In this document: piece by piece, positions 11,137 to 21,394 of the stretch
Layout of the letters: the number at the start of each line of letters is the position of its first letter
Position numbering within the stretch: the first letter of the stretch is position 1
Source: Mantamonas sphyraenae
Lineage: Eukaryota > CRuMs > Mantamonadidae
Direction of reading: 5' to 3'
DNA: 64,000 bases
Assembly: GCA_026936335.1 (NCBI GenBank)
Contig: JAPMXV010000062.1
Coordinates: forward strand, 124,001-188,000
The notes under the pieces: model-generated
Databases searched by the model: none
Told to the model about the DNA's origin: nothing
The model's input: only the letters and a program-made list of their open reading frames with translations
Position numbers and translations under genes: made by a program

Positions 11137-12485
11137 ATGAAAGTGGAATGGTCACGTACGAGGGAGTTTCGAGAGGCATTGGGATGGGTGCGTGGGGCAT
11201 TTCCCTATGCAATGGGCACAGTGGGGGCAATGGGAGTGTATGAATGGGTGCAACACAGGAGGAGGGCAAGAGTGGCAGAGGTGGAGGTTGTGACAAAGGG
11301 GGATGCATTGTCATCATCATCATCATCATCATCCACAGTGGGGTTGCGCATGCGATGGGAACGAGTGGAACAGGAGCAGGTGGGAAGGGGTCAGTGGGGA
11401 AGGGTGGCCGTGCCAACAACGAGTGTGATCAACAACAACAACAACATGGACGACAGTAGCAATAGGCGCCCCACCAGCACCAGCAAGGAGGTGTGGGTGC
11501 TGGGTGGCATGGAAACGGGGTTGGGAAGGGATGGAGTGGAGGTGTGGGAGGTGGTGGAGGAGGAGGAGGGTGTGTGGAGGCGGAAGGAGGGAGGAGGGAA
11601 GGGCAAGCAGAGGTTGCAAGGAGGTGAGGCACTCGTGGCAGGGAGGATGCAGAGCGCAGGGTGTGGTGACACACAACACACAGTGTTTCTGCATGGAGGG
11701 GCCATGGAGGGACGCATTGTGGATGGGTTGGTGCGTGTGGAGGTGGACAAGGGGAGGGTGGACGAGGTGCCTGTGGCCGGAGCTGGCCCTGGACCACGGT
11801 ATGGACACAGCATGGTGTGGACAGGCGCAGGGGCAGTGTTGTTTGGAGGGAGGACATCAGAGGACAGTCTGGTGTCCATGGAGAGGGACACATGGGTGCT
11901 GTGGCAAGGAGACAAGGAGGACGAGAGTCGGGAAGGCCCAGTGGATGGCGATGGACACAATTGACATGCAGAGGGGCTGTACCACAGGCATCCCAGGGCC
12001 ACTCAGCCACGTGGTTGCATACACGTGGACACATGGTGCTGGTGGGCGGGTTGGGCCAGGGTGGTGCCTATCTGGCAGATGTGCATGTGCTGGACGTGGC
12101 AAAGGGAATGTGGAGCCGTGTGGGAGGTGAAGGCAAGCCTCATCCCGTGGGGCGCTTTGGCCATGCTGCTGTGCTGCATCAGGGGCGATATCTGGTTGTG
12201 TTTGGAGGACGCACATTCGGCGGGTACGTCTCCATGGCCACGGTCGACGTGCTGGATACCGACAGTATGACGTGGCATCTGCGCCAGCCTGTGGCTGGGG
12301 TATCGCGTCGCAAGGAGATGATTGTCCCGCGCGGTCGTTCGCACATGGCTGTGGCTGCTGTCGACGACGGCAGGATCCTGGTCGCTGGTGGACAGACATC
12401 AGACAAGCATAGCGACGGCAGGGAAGTCCCGCGTAGCCTCGGTGATGTTTGGATGCTCGTGATCGAACCCGAGAGTGAAATGTAG
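11137..12485 (+). CDS. Kelch-repeat protein with an apparent one-base frame break
   Basis: The first ATG (11137) opens a frame that ends with TGA at 11962-11964. Kelch repeats then continue in another frame to TAG at 12483-12485. The first part includes VWVLGGMETG, VFLHGGAMEGR and PRYGHSMVWTGAGAVLFGG, ending DTWVLWQGDKEDE. The second resumes with WTQLTCRGAVPQASQGHSAT, MVLVGGLGQGGAYLADVHVL, GRFGHAAVLHQGRYLVVFGG and GRSHMAVAAVDDGRILVAGG. Together they make about six blades of a beta-propeller, so one gene is split by loss of one base somewhere in about 11900-11960. No GT-AG pair in that stretch restores the frame convincingly. The N-terminal 40 residues are unrecognised. Function unknown: kelch propellers mediate protein binding. 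It could be a sequencing error, a true pseudogene or a polymorphism. Confidence 0.7.
11900..11964 (+). other. Interval containing the kelch frame break
   Basis: Between DTWVLWQ in the upstream frame and WTQL in the downstream frame, one base appears to be missing. The exact base cannot be fixed because the local sequence is not strongly conserved between kelch repeats. Confidence 0.6.
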
Positions 12486-12769
12486 TGTATGAATTTTGAT
12501 TCAACCAGGAATTTGATACGGGTGGTATTCTTTGAGATTTTCATGTGAATCAAAATTTACAAGATCGATGGACCACGACGGAACTCATCTTTGGCATCGT
12601 GGTCCGAACACTTCATGCAGATGACGAAAGTGCTCCCGAGCCGGTTCCAATATGAACTGCATGAATTGCACAGTGCCGTTGCGCTCTTTGTGAAGAGTCC
12701 TGGTCGTTTGCGGAGGGCACCAGTCCCCGGGCACGACCACAACAACACACAACAACACCGAGCTTTGCA

Positions 12770-13576
12770 ATGCCTACTTTGCAAATCAAAACAAGCGCAG
12801 GACCCAAGGTGGAGGTGGAAACGGAGCTGGACAGCACGGTGGAGCAGTTCAAGCAGATCGTGGAAGACGCCACCGAGATCCCGGCTGCCCAGCAGCGTCT
12901 GATCTACTCTGGCCGCATTCTGAAGGACGGCAACACGCTGGATTCGTACTGTAGGTTTGCCTCGAGAGCATGCGTCGGACAGGGAGTGAGCCGTCGGAGG
13001 AGCAAAGACGTTTTCCGGCGGGGCCGGAAAGCGGCCAAGAACACAAATGGACGGGAGTGCTTTGTGCGTGAACGGGACTGAGAGGAAGCGCAGGAGGGAG
13101 GGATAGGGTGGATGTGTTGAAAGAGTGGCGTGGGGTAGGAAGGGACGATTGGATGGGAACTTGGAGAGGGGCATGACAAAGGAGAAGGGGAGGCGGAGAA
13201 GCAGGAGGGCGGAAGTACAGCGCGTTTGCTTCGGTGAGAAAAACTAACACGGGCCACGGACGACGGGGATACATGGACGACACATACGGCAAACACACAG
13301 CGATCAAAGACGGAGTGACAATCCATCTGGTGAAGTCTGGGAAGAAGAGCAAGAAGACAACCAGCGGAAGCGGGACGCAAAGCGGGACAACGACGTCGAC
13401 GACAACGTCGGGCGGAATTGGCCAACAAAGCGGCCAGCAAAGTGGCCAGCAGGGCCAGCAGGGAGGGTTTGGAGGCGGATTTGGAGGTGGCGGAGGATTT
13501 GGAGGAGGGTTTGGAGGATTTGGAGGGTTTGGTGGAGGATATGGACAAGGAGGGGGCCAGGGAGGGCAAGGACAAG

Positions 13577-13612
<36 letters not shown>

Positions 13613-14637
13613 TCAACCCGTACGCAGGGATGTTTGGGGGAATGGGTGGAATGGGTGGAATGGGTGGGTTTGGTGGGATGAACATGCAACAGATGCAGCA
13701 ACAACTGCTGCAGAACCCAGAGATGATGGAGAGTATGCTGAACAACCCGATGATGGAGTCGCTGATGAACAACCCGGAGCTGCTTCGAAGCATGATGATG
13801 TCTGATCCGACGATCCAGCAGATGATCCAGGAAAACCCAGAGATGGGACATGTGCTGAATGACCCAGAGTTGATGCGACAGGCGCTGGAGGCAGCACGCA
13901 ACCCTCAGGTGATGGAGGAGATGCAACGACAGGCGGACATGGCGATGAACAACGTGAGCAACCACCCGGAAGGGTACAATGCCATGGCACGCATGTATGC
14001 CAGCATGAGCAACGCCATGGATGGCAACAACACCACGAATGGCGAGCAGGATGACAGCAACCATGGCGAGGGGGACGAAGCAAACGCAGAACCCGAGCAA
14101 ACACCCTCCACGGAGCCCATGAGCAACCCGTGGGCATCTGCCTTTGGAGGAGGAGGAGGAGGTGGTGGTGGTGGTAACACTCAGCAGAGTGGAGGCAACA
14201 CCCAGCAGAGCAACCCATGGGCAAGTGCTTTCGGAGGCGGAGGTTTCGGAGGTTTCGGAGGTGGAGGTGGAGGTGGTGGGGGACAGCAGCAGCAGCAACA
14301 GCAGCAACAGCAGCAGCAGAACCCATGGGGTAATGCGTTTGGAGGCATGGGAGGCATGGGTGGCATGGGTGGCATGGGCATGATGGGATTGTCACCGGAG
14401 ATGATGTCCTCGATGCTGCAGAACCCCAACATGCAGGCGATGATGAACGAGATGTTGCAGAACCCGGAGATGCTGCAAGCAGCGGTGAACAACAACCCAT
14501 TCCTGCAACAGATGGCCCAGAGCAACCCGATGATGGCCCAAATCATGAACGACCCGCAGATGCTGGCCAACTCGCTGAACATGGTGAATGCCATGGGTGG
14601 CGGAGGCTATGGTGGCTTTGGTGGTGGATTTGGTGGT

Positions 14638-14680
<43 letters not shown>

Positions 14681-15300
14681 CGTCGGAGGAGGAGCAGGAG
14701 AAGGCAAAGAAGGCCGAAGGGGACAAGAAGGCAAATGGCGAGGGTGAAGAGGGTGATGAGGAGACGACCACAAGCACCAGCAGTGGCCAGGAGGAGAATG
14801 GTGATGGTGACGAGGGTGATCAGGGTGACGGTGAAGGTGCCGAAGGCAAAACCTCGACCAACACCAATGGCAACACCAACGGCAACACCAACGGCAACAC
14901 CAATGGCAACACCAACGGCAACACCAACGGCAACACCAACACCTTCCAGCAGCAGCAGCAACCGAATCCGTTCATGTTTATGCCGTTCATGGGCTTTGGC
15001 AACCAGCAGCAGCAGCAGCAGGGCGGTGGTGGTGGTGGCATGGGCTACGGCGGCTATGGTGGCTTCGGTGGAGGCTACGGTGGCTATGGTGGCTTTGGAG
15101 GAGGTGGTTTCGGTGGTCAGGGACAGGGTCAACAGCAGCAACAACAGCAACCACAGGTGGACTATGAGACCCTGTATGCGGAGCAACTGAGTGAGCTCAA
15201 CAGCATGGGCTTTGACGACTACGAAGCCAACATCCGCAACCTGCGTGCAACAGGAGGCAACCTGCAGGCGACCATCAACCGACTGTTGGAAGGACTCTGA
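12770..15300 (+). CDS. UBQLN: Ubiquilin / Dsk2 (UBL-STI1-UBA proteasome shuttle)
   Basis: Two exons (12770-12950 and 13301-15300) give 726 residues. The ubiquitin-like domain spans residues 1-75 and is cut by a 350-bp phase-1 intron (donor GTAGGT, acceptor CACACAG) between LDSY and IKDGVTIHLVK. STI1-type Met/Asn/Pro-rich repeats lie at about 189-290 (NPEMMESMLNNPMMESLMNN) and 424-510. A UBA domain closes the protein at about 681-726 (LNSMGFDDYEANIRNLRATG). The linkers are extreme: Gly/Phe/Gly-Gln tracts, several polyglutamine runs from CAG repeats (13579-13611, 14284-14320, 14640-14680) and a tandem Asn-Gly-Asn-Thr repeat near 14865-14940. Ubiquilins carry ubiquitylated or mislocalised membrane proteins to the proteasome. 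The long low-complexity stretches make it a strong candidate for phase separation, which is inference from composition. Confidence 0.93.
14284..14680 (+). repeat. CAG/polyglutamine and glycine-rich tracts inside ubiquilin
   Basis: Two glutamine-coding runs (14284-14320 and 14640-14680) flank Gly/Met repeats; a third run lies upstream at 13579-13611. They are mixed CAG/CAA or pure CAG and likely to vary in length between strains. Confidence 0.8.
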
Positions 15301-15627
15301 GTTTGCCCCCCCCCCCACCCTCCCTCCCCATTCCCACTCATCTACTGCTCAGAGTGCACGTGCACGTGTGTGTGTGTGTTTGCGTGTGCGTGCCTCACGA
15401 GTGGTTTGCTGGGTGCAGAGAGACGTGAGTGTCCCGTGATTTTCCGGGACTGGTGGCGGGGTCGTCGCTCCCAGGCGCCCATGATTTTCTGGGCCCAAAC
15501 CTCTTTCACAGCGACCCCACAACCCACAACAAAACAAACCAAACAAACAAACGCCCCCCCTTTTCTACTTTCAACACACACGTGTGCGAGCGAGTGTTCA
15601 TTCTGCACCAAGTTGGCTCGAATTGGG
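15301..15627. other. Convergent 3' intergenic region
   Basis: The 327 bp between the ubiquilin stop and the GPCR stop hold a C-run (15306-15315), a GT-rich stretch and an A/C-rich stretch with repeated CAAAC. No coding frame or RNA gene is supported; the region must contain both 3' UTRs. Confidence 0.5.
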
Positions 15628-16744
15628 TCAGGCTTTGGAGCCATTGCCTGTGCCACCGCGTGAGCCACTCTGGGTGGACATGTCGTCCTTGGTGGGATCT
15701 GTGCATGTGGTGAGAACAGTCCAATGCACTCGCGTGGGACCAAACACAAAGGTGAGGAAAAGGCCGACAAGGCTGACGGCAAACTCGGTGGTGGTCACGT
15801 GTGTGTCATCCACACTGGGATCAAACACAGTGGCAATGCGTCCCACGGATGAGATCACAATGATGATGCCGTAGACAACAAGGAAAAAGGCCAGCTTCAT
15901 CGCAGCCTGCTCCTTGCCCCGGTTCTTTGTGTTGGCACTCGGGTCTCGGCGGTGGGCCGTCAACACGGCAATCGTGTACGCGGACGAACCAACCACAATG
16001 ACTCCGTTGATCAGAAACAGCGCATACATCGATATCAGTCGCAACCACGTCGGTTTGCGAATCCAGCAGCTGTGAGCAGAAAACGGGAGAAGAAGAAGAG
16101 GGGCGAGTCAGCCACGAAACTTGGCGCAAACGGCAGGCGAGGCAGGGGGGTGGGGGGGGGGGGGGGGGGGGGTGAACCCCCAAGTGAGAGCATGGAAGCA
16201 AAACACAGGTGGGTGGAGGGGGGGGGAGGTGCAGGATTGTGTGTGCAGTGTGGTGTGTGTGTCTGTGTGTGTTGGGGAAGGAGACGAGGCAAGCGTACTA
16301 AAGGGCAAGGGGCCCAATCTCGGTGGCACCAAACATAATGAGTGATTCCACGAGTGGGACCACACAGCCAATGGCCAAGTAGATCCGAGCTGTCTGTTCA
16401 GAGGCAGGACGCATGCGCTGGTCGCGGACGAGACGGACAAGGTTGGCAGCAATGAGGGCACCCCAGGTGGAGGCGCCGGTGGCAAAGTAGTTGACACAAA
16501 AGGCTTGGAAGGTGCAAAAGGAAGGGTTTGCAGCCAGATTGGCCCTGTCAAAGTCGAAAAACACAGATAGGAGGAGGGTGAGGACAATGAGGACGGAGTT
16601 TAGGAGGATGCCCGTGACAAGGATGCCCGGGAACACACGCCCCTTGCGTGTGCACATGCTCAACACTGTGGTCAACCCGGTTATCACGAGACTGACCACA
16701 GCCAAGGCCACCACAGCCACAGCAGCAGGGCTGTCTAGGGCCAT
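15628..16744 (-). CDS. cAMP-receptor-like (class E type) seven-helix GPCR
   Basis: Two exons (16744-16299 and 16069-15628; donor GTACGC, acceptor CACAG) give 295 residues with about seven hydrophobic helices, four before the intron and three after it. The N-terminus is very short and enters helix 1 at once (AVAVVALAVVSLVITGLTTV). A conserved cysteine in helix 3 (FCTFQAFCVNYFATGAS) and CWIRKPTW in extracellular loop 2 are the hallmarks of the Dictyostelium cAR/CRL family (Pfam Dicty_CAR). The C-terminal tail is short and Ser/Thr-rich. It is presumably a plasma-membrane receptor acting through a heterotrimeric G protein; the ligand is unknown. A 20-nt run of C lies immediately before the start codon, and the intron contains a long G run. 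Convergent with ubiquilin. Confidence 0.78.
16145..16172 (+). repeat. G-tract inside the GPCR intron
   Basis: Six G, one T, then 21 G on the plus strand, within the GPCR intron (16070-16298). Homopolymers this long are slippage-prone and could form G-quadruplexes. Confidence 0.9.
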
Positions 16745-16764
16745 GGGGGGGGGGGGGGGGGGGG
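16745..16764 (+). repeat. G-tract abutting the GPCR start codon
   Basis: A 20-nt G run on the plus strand, which reads as poly-C directly upstream of the minus-strand ATG at 16744. If transcribed it would form a C-rich 5' UTR. Confidence 0.9.
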
Positions 16765-16801
16765 TTGGGGTTTGCTCAGTTGGCGCACTCGTGTTCAGGC
16801 T

Positions 16802-16875
16802 GGGCCAAGCGGGACAACGAGATTGTGGCAGGGTTCAGACAGATGGTACAGAAGCGATTGGAGGAGGAGGGGTAG
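16802..16875 (+). pseudogene. Relic of the NKAP 3' end
   Basis: These 74 bp encode the last 23 residues of NKAP and its stop (AKRDNEIVAGFRQMVQKRL..., TAG at 16873-16875), identical to the end of the intact NKAP gene at 24467-24540. The rest of NKAP is absent here and the preceding sequence is unrelated. The fragment marks this arm as the derived copy of the duplication. Confidence 0.92.
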
Positions 16876-16934
16876 GGGAAAGGATAGTCAGAGAGAGAGA
16901 GAGATTGAAGTGCGCGGGGCCAGGCAATGGAAGA

Positions 16935-18536
16935 ATGTCGTTTTGGGAATCGGTGGCACCAACGAGTGTGATCAACACTCAGAATCTGATGTTTGTGTTG
17001 CAGGCAGGAGCAAAGACATTCAACATCCTGGGTGAGGAGTATGCACAGGAACAGGGGATCATGCAGCATCGGCGAAGGGTGGTGGAGGCAGAAGGGAGAC
17101 GGGCGGTGGTGGAGGATGAGGCACACCGAGCCACAGATGCATTGAGTGCATTGGCAGACTTTGTGCTGACGGATGCAATGCGTGGACGATCGCATGAACA
17201 GCTGGTGGAGGAGATGGAGAAGGAGGTGCGTGCGTTGGAAGCAGAAGCAGCAAGCGGGAGGAGTGAGGACGGGGATGGGGCAAGGGCACGGGCAAGGGGA
17301 GGGGAGGAGGGAGGAGGAGGGCGAAAGAGGAGTCGATTGGGAATGGAAGAGACGGATGGGGAAGGGGTGGGGAGGGTGGTGGGCATGGAAGCACCATCGG
17401 AGAGGATGGGGAGAGGTGGTGGTGGGGGTGGTGGTGGGTATGGTGTGAAGGAAGATGATGAGGATGAGGATGAGGTGTTGGATGCAGGGGCCATGGAGGA
17501 TGAGGATGATGAAGAGTATGGGGTGCGACGACGCAAGGGAGGAGGGAGGGGGAAGAGGAGGAAGAAGCAGGGACGGGGACAGGGTGGGAATGGAGGGGGC
17601 AGCAGTGGAGGAGATGGATATGGGGAGGAGGAGGATGGGGAGGAGGAGGAAGGGTACAGTGGAGGGGCAAAGGGAGGACAGAGAGGAGGAAAGAAGAAGA
17701 AGACGACAAAGAGCGAGGGAGGAGGAGACGGGAAGCCGAAGAAGAAGCGAGTGTTTGGGACGCAGATGTGCTTTGTGTGTGAGATGGGTGGGAACATGGT
17801 GATCAAGTGTGGAGGACCATGCAAGCGGACGTTCCACGCCGAGTGTGTGGGAGAGACGATGAGCAGTGTGTTGGGAGAGGGTGGGACGGGGGTGTTCAAG
17901 TGTGGAGACTGTGTGGCAGGGGTGGCGTTGTGTACGACGTGTGGGCTGGAGGGCAAGCTGAAGGTGGATGTGTTCAAGTGTCGGGTGGGAGTGTGTGGAC
18001 AGTTCTTCCACCGGGAGTGTGTGCGTGAGGATCTGCACATGCGATGGCTGGACACGATGGACAAGGGCGGGGAGCATGGGACGGGAGGAGGGGATGGAAG
18101 AGGGGAAGCAGGAGGGGATGGGAGGAAGGGCAAGAAGGGAGGGAAACGACCGTTCTATTGCGGACGGCACTTTTGCCACCAATGTGGAGAGACGGGACAC
18201 TCGCGACACTGCATCCGATGCATCCGGTGCCAGGCGACGTTCCACTCGCCTCCGTGTGTGACGGAGAGTGAGGTGGAGCGGTTGTCGTACAAGGCGTTTG
18301 TGTGTGTGTCGCACGGAAAGGAGGCACGGGTGGCACGGATGGTGGTGCAGGAGAAGGATGAACGGGGACACGGGGTGGGCGAGAAGAAGCTGTTGAGAGT
18401 GGACAAGAGCAAGCTGGCGCCGCAGAATGTGCATGTGGTGGCACGGGAACCCATCCATCGGCTGGCACGCGTTGCGTGGGTGGATTGGGAGCGAGAGGTG
18501 CAGGAGTGTGAAGGGAGGGAGATGAGCGGGAGGTGA
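16935..18536 (+). CDS. PHD-finger protein, copy A (NSD-like PHD cluster)
   Basis: A single exon encodes 533 residues beginning MSFWESVAPTS. Residues about 25-90 are helical; about 95-255 is a long Gly/Glu/Arg/Lys low-complexity region. A zinc-binding cluster follows: a PHD finger (CFVCEMGGNMVIKCGG...CKRTFHAEC...FKCGDC), a second PHD-like finger (CTTCGLEGKLKVDVFKC...CGQFFHREC, closing in CGRHFC) and a C5HC-type finger (CHQCGETGHSRHCIRCIRC...FHSPPC...FVCVSH). The order and spacing resemble the PHD2-PHD3-C5HCH part of NSD histone methyltransferases, but there is no PWWP or SET domain. A chromatin-reading role is inferred. It differs from copy B at three residues (Val/Met, Glu/Asp, Glu/Lys). Only about 130 bp of upstream sequence are shared with copy B, so its promoter is probably different; the GPCR start lies 190 bp upstream on the other strand. 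Confidence 0.85.
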   Translation: MSFWESVAPTSVINTQNLMFVLQAGAKTFNILGEEYAQEQGIMQHRRRVVEAEGRRAVVEDEAHRATDALSALADFVLTDAMRGRSHEQLVEEMEKEVRALEAEAASGRSEDGDGARARARGGEEGGGGRKRSRLGMEETDGEGVGRVVGMEAPSERMGRGGGGGGGGYGVKEDDEDEDEVLDAGAMEDEDDEEYGVRRRKGGGRGKRRKKQGRGQGGNGGGSSGGDGYGEEEDGEEEEGYSGGAKGGQRGGKKKKTTKSEGGGDGKPKKKRVFGTQMCFVCEMGGNMVIKCGGPCKRTFHAECVGETMSSVLGEGGTGVFKCGDCVAGVALCTTCGLEGKLKVDVFKCRVGVCGQFFHRECVREDLHMRWLDTMDKGGEHGTGGGDGRGEAGGDGRKGKKGGKRPFYCGRHFCHQCGETGHSRHCIRCIRCQATFHSPPCVTESEVERLSYKAFVCVSHGKEARVARMVVQEKDERGHGVGEKKLLRVDKSKLAPQNVHVVAREPIHRLARVAWVDWEREVQECEGREMSGR

Positions 18537-18641
18537 ATGACAATGCAAGATCGAGGTGGAAAGCATCGGTTTGTTTTGTCAGCTCCCTGCGTTTGCAGAA
18601 AACTGGCCTGACTCAACACGCAACAAAGGACAAGAGTTCGA

Positions 18642-21125
18642 TTAGTCGACCTCCTCCATCTTGCTCTCGTCGTCGTCGTCGGCCTGGGCCGAGTCCTCGA
18701 GAGGCGGCATGTCGTCGTCGTCGTCGAGCTCCTCAATGCCGGTGTCGCCACCGGAGCTGGCACCGCCACCCTTCTTGAGGCCGAGCTGCACCATGTTGTG
18801 GATGCGCGAGGCAAAGGTGGACGTGTCCTCGAGGGAGAAGCCCGACTGGAGCATGGCGACGTCAAACAGCAGCTGGGTCAGGTTCTTGACGTGCTTGCTG
18901 TTGGGGTTCTCGTCGGCAATCTGACGCAGGTTGATCATGATCGGGTGCTTGGGGTTGATCTCCATGGTCTTCTTGGAGCTCATGTAGGAGCTCATGGACG
19001 AGTCGCGCAGGGCCTGGGCCTTCATGATGCGCTCCATGTTGGCGGTCCAGCCAAACTGGCCGGTGACCAGCACGCAAGGCGAATCGACGATGCGGTTGGA
19101 CAGCACCACCTTCTCGACCTTGTCGCCCAGGATGTCCTTGATGACCTTGATCAGGTTCTCGTTGGCAGCCTTCTCCTCCTCGGCAGCCTTCTTCTCGTCG
19201 TCGGTCTGGTCCAGCTCCAGGCCCTCCTTGGTGGCAGACACCAGCTTCTTGCCGTCGTACTCCTTGAGCTGCTGCACGGCGTACTCATCGATGGGCTCGA
19301 CGAGGAAGAGCACCTCGTAGCCCTTCTGCTTCAGGGTCTCGAGGAAGGGCGACTTCTCCACGGCGCTCTTGCTCTCGCCAGTGATGTAGTAGATGCTCTT
19401 CTGGCTCTCGGGCATGTTGTCCACGTACTCGCGCAGGGACACCATCTCGTCACCGCTCTTGGTGCTGTGGTAGCGCAGCAGGTCGGCCAGGCGGTCGCGG
19501 TTGGCGCTGTCCTCATGGATACCCAGCTTGAGGTTCTTGCTGAACGCCTCGTAGAACTTCTCGTAGTTCTCCTTGTCGTCGGCCAGAGACTCAAACATGT
19601 CCAGGGACTTCTTGATGAGGTTCTTGCGGATGACCTTGAGGATGCGGTTGGTCTGCAGCATCTCACGCGAAATGTTGAGGGGCAGATCCTCCGAGTCGAC
19701 AATACCCTTGACAAAGGACAGGTACTCGGGCATGAGCTCCTCGCAGTTGTCCATGATGAACACGCGGCGCACGTACAGCTTGATGTTGTTGCGCTTCTTC
19801 TGGGGCTCAAACATGTCGAACGGGGCGCGCTTGGGCACGTAGAGCACGGCGCGGAACTCCAGGGAGCCCTCGACGGCAAAGTGCTTGACGCTGAGGTGGT
19901 CGTCCCAGTCGTTGCTCAGGGCCTTGTAGAAGGCGCTGTACTCCTCGTCGGTGACCTCCTCGGGCTTGCGCATCCAGATGGGCTTGTGCTTGTTCAGCAG
20001 CTCGAGCTCGGTGACGGTCTTCTTGACCTTCTTCGTCTTCTTGTCCTCCTCGTCCTCGACATCCTCGACGTCGCCCTCCTTGGCATCGTCGTCGGCGTCG
20101 TCGTCGTCGACCTCCTCTTCCTCCTCCTTGGTGACGTAGAGGCTGATGGGGTAGGCGATGAACTCGGAGTGCTTCTTGACGAGTTCGCGCACGCGCTTCT
20201 CCTCCTCGTACTCCTGCTGGTCCTCCTTCAGGAACAGTTCAATCTTGGTACCGCGCTTGACCTCGGGGTCGTTGCTGGGGTTGATGGTGAACGTACCGCC
20301 GGCGGCAGACTCCCACACCCACTGGTCGTCGTCGACGTGCTTGGTGGTCACACGCACCTTGTCGGCCACCAGGTAGGCGGAGTAGAAACCCACACCAAAC
20401 TGTCCGATCATGGACAGGTCGGCGCCCTGCTGCACAGCCTCCATGAAGGCCTTGGTGCCGGAGCGTGCGATGGTACCCAGGTTCTTGATCAGGTCGTTCT
20501 TGGTCATGCCAATACCCGTATCCGTCACAGTCAGGACGTGGTTCTCCGTGTCGTTCTTCAGCGTGATCTTCAGCTCCGGCTCATCCTCGAGCACCGACTT
20601 GTCGGTCAGCGACTCGTAGCGGATCTTGTCCAGGGCGTCCGACGAGTTGGAAATCAACTCGCGCAAAAAGATCTCCTTGTTGCTGTAGAACGTGTTGATG
20701 ATCAGGCTCATCAGCTGGTTGATCTCAGCCTGAAAATGGTAGACTGTAGTGTGTGGCCGCAGGCGGAAGCGGAGGGGTGTCAGCGTCAACCTCGTGCTGT
20801 TTGCTGTGGTTTTGTGCCAGGGCGGAAAGTGGCTCATAAAATTTCCGTCCGCATGCGGAAATGGGCTACGGCGGAAACGAGCCTCCAGCGACGCAGAGAG
20901 CAATTGTGCCACACGAAACATGTGCCATTGCATTGCGTGCGTATGGATTCACTCGTTCCCGTGCCGAGCGCGAGTTCACTTTCACGTGTACGTCGCGAGG
21001 AGCGTCGCACACGCTGGAACGGCCTGCGAAAAATAATCAGGACGCCCACGTTGCACACGGAAAGCACTCGTGAGGGCTTGGTGTGTGTCTCGTCACGTAC
21101 CAGTGCCGTCGTTAGTCTCAGACAT
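18642..21125 (-). CDS. HSP90: Cytosolic HSP90 chaperone
   Basis: Two exons (21125-21101 and 20743-18642; donor GTACGT, acceptor CTACAG) give 708 residues. The first exon encodes only MSETNDGT plus one base; the second starts [20 protein letters not shown]. The GHKL ATPase motifs are intact: [42 protein letters not shown]. An acidic/basic charged linker covers about 215-265. The middle domain contains the catalytic-loop arginine region ([16 protein letters not shown]), and the protein ends MEEVD, the cytosolic signature that binds TPR co-chaperones. The 357-bp intron and the 5' flank hold a cluster of CGGAAA motifs. It sits between the two arms of the inverted PHD duplication. Confidence 0.97.
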
Positions 21126-21264
21126 GGTTGTTGTTGGTTTTGGTGAAGCGTTGGTTGAAGAAAAAAGTGATTCCCTGGCAACGTCAGCGCATCGCAGGAT
21201 CGGCCGCTTTTGAACGCTGCCAGACGGAAATTCTGGAGGTTTCGCCGTGCGGAAAAACTTTCCG
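20823..21264. promoter_or_regulatory. Cluster of eight CGGAAA/TTTCCG motifs around the HSP90 5' end
   Basis: CGGAAA occurs at 20823, 20856, 20872, 21058, 21225 and 21250, and TTTCCG at 20842 and 21259, within 442 bp covering the HSP90 first intron, first exon and upstream flank. Two pairs form inverted repeats (20842-20861 and 21250-21264). Function is not known; a stress-responsive or housekeeping element is possible. Confidence 0.4.
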
Positions 21265-21394
21265 ACAGGGCCAGAGCGAGGTGTGGACCAAACGAAGAGG
21301 CGGATTGGACGAAACTCTGTGCAAATGTTCATTGTCTTGTGTGCGTGGCTCCGGTGCAGCCACGCAGACGGCAGAATAAAGGCAGAAAAAAGAT

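Larger units (their letters stand above)
16802..18536 (+). repeat. Inverted duplication, arm A
   Basis: This 1.735-kb block is repeated in inverted orientation at 22809-24540. The two arms agree over the last codons of NKAP, a short spacer and the whole PHD gene, ending exactly at its stop codon. Differences seen are a few substitutions and an AG-repeat length change near 16888-16906. Outside these limits the flanks are unrelated. Confidence 0.95.

Noticed and set aside
16491-16934. Possible N-terminal extension of PHD copy A into upstream open sequence
   Set aside because: The upstream frame is antisense to the GPCR exon and the NKAP relic, lies outside the duplicated block and has no counterpart in copy B.
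18798-21146. Long plus-strand open frame opposite HSP90 (over 700 codons)
   Set aside because: It is the antisense of a highly GC3-biased gene; its Leu/Val/His/Gln-rich sequence matches nothing and the minus strand encodes a clear HSP90.
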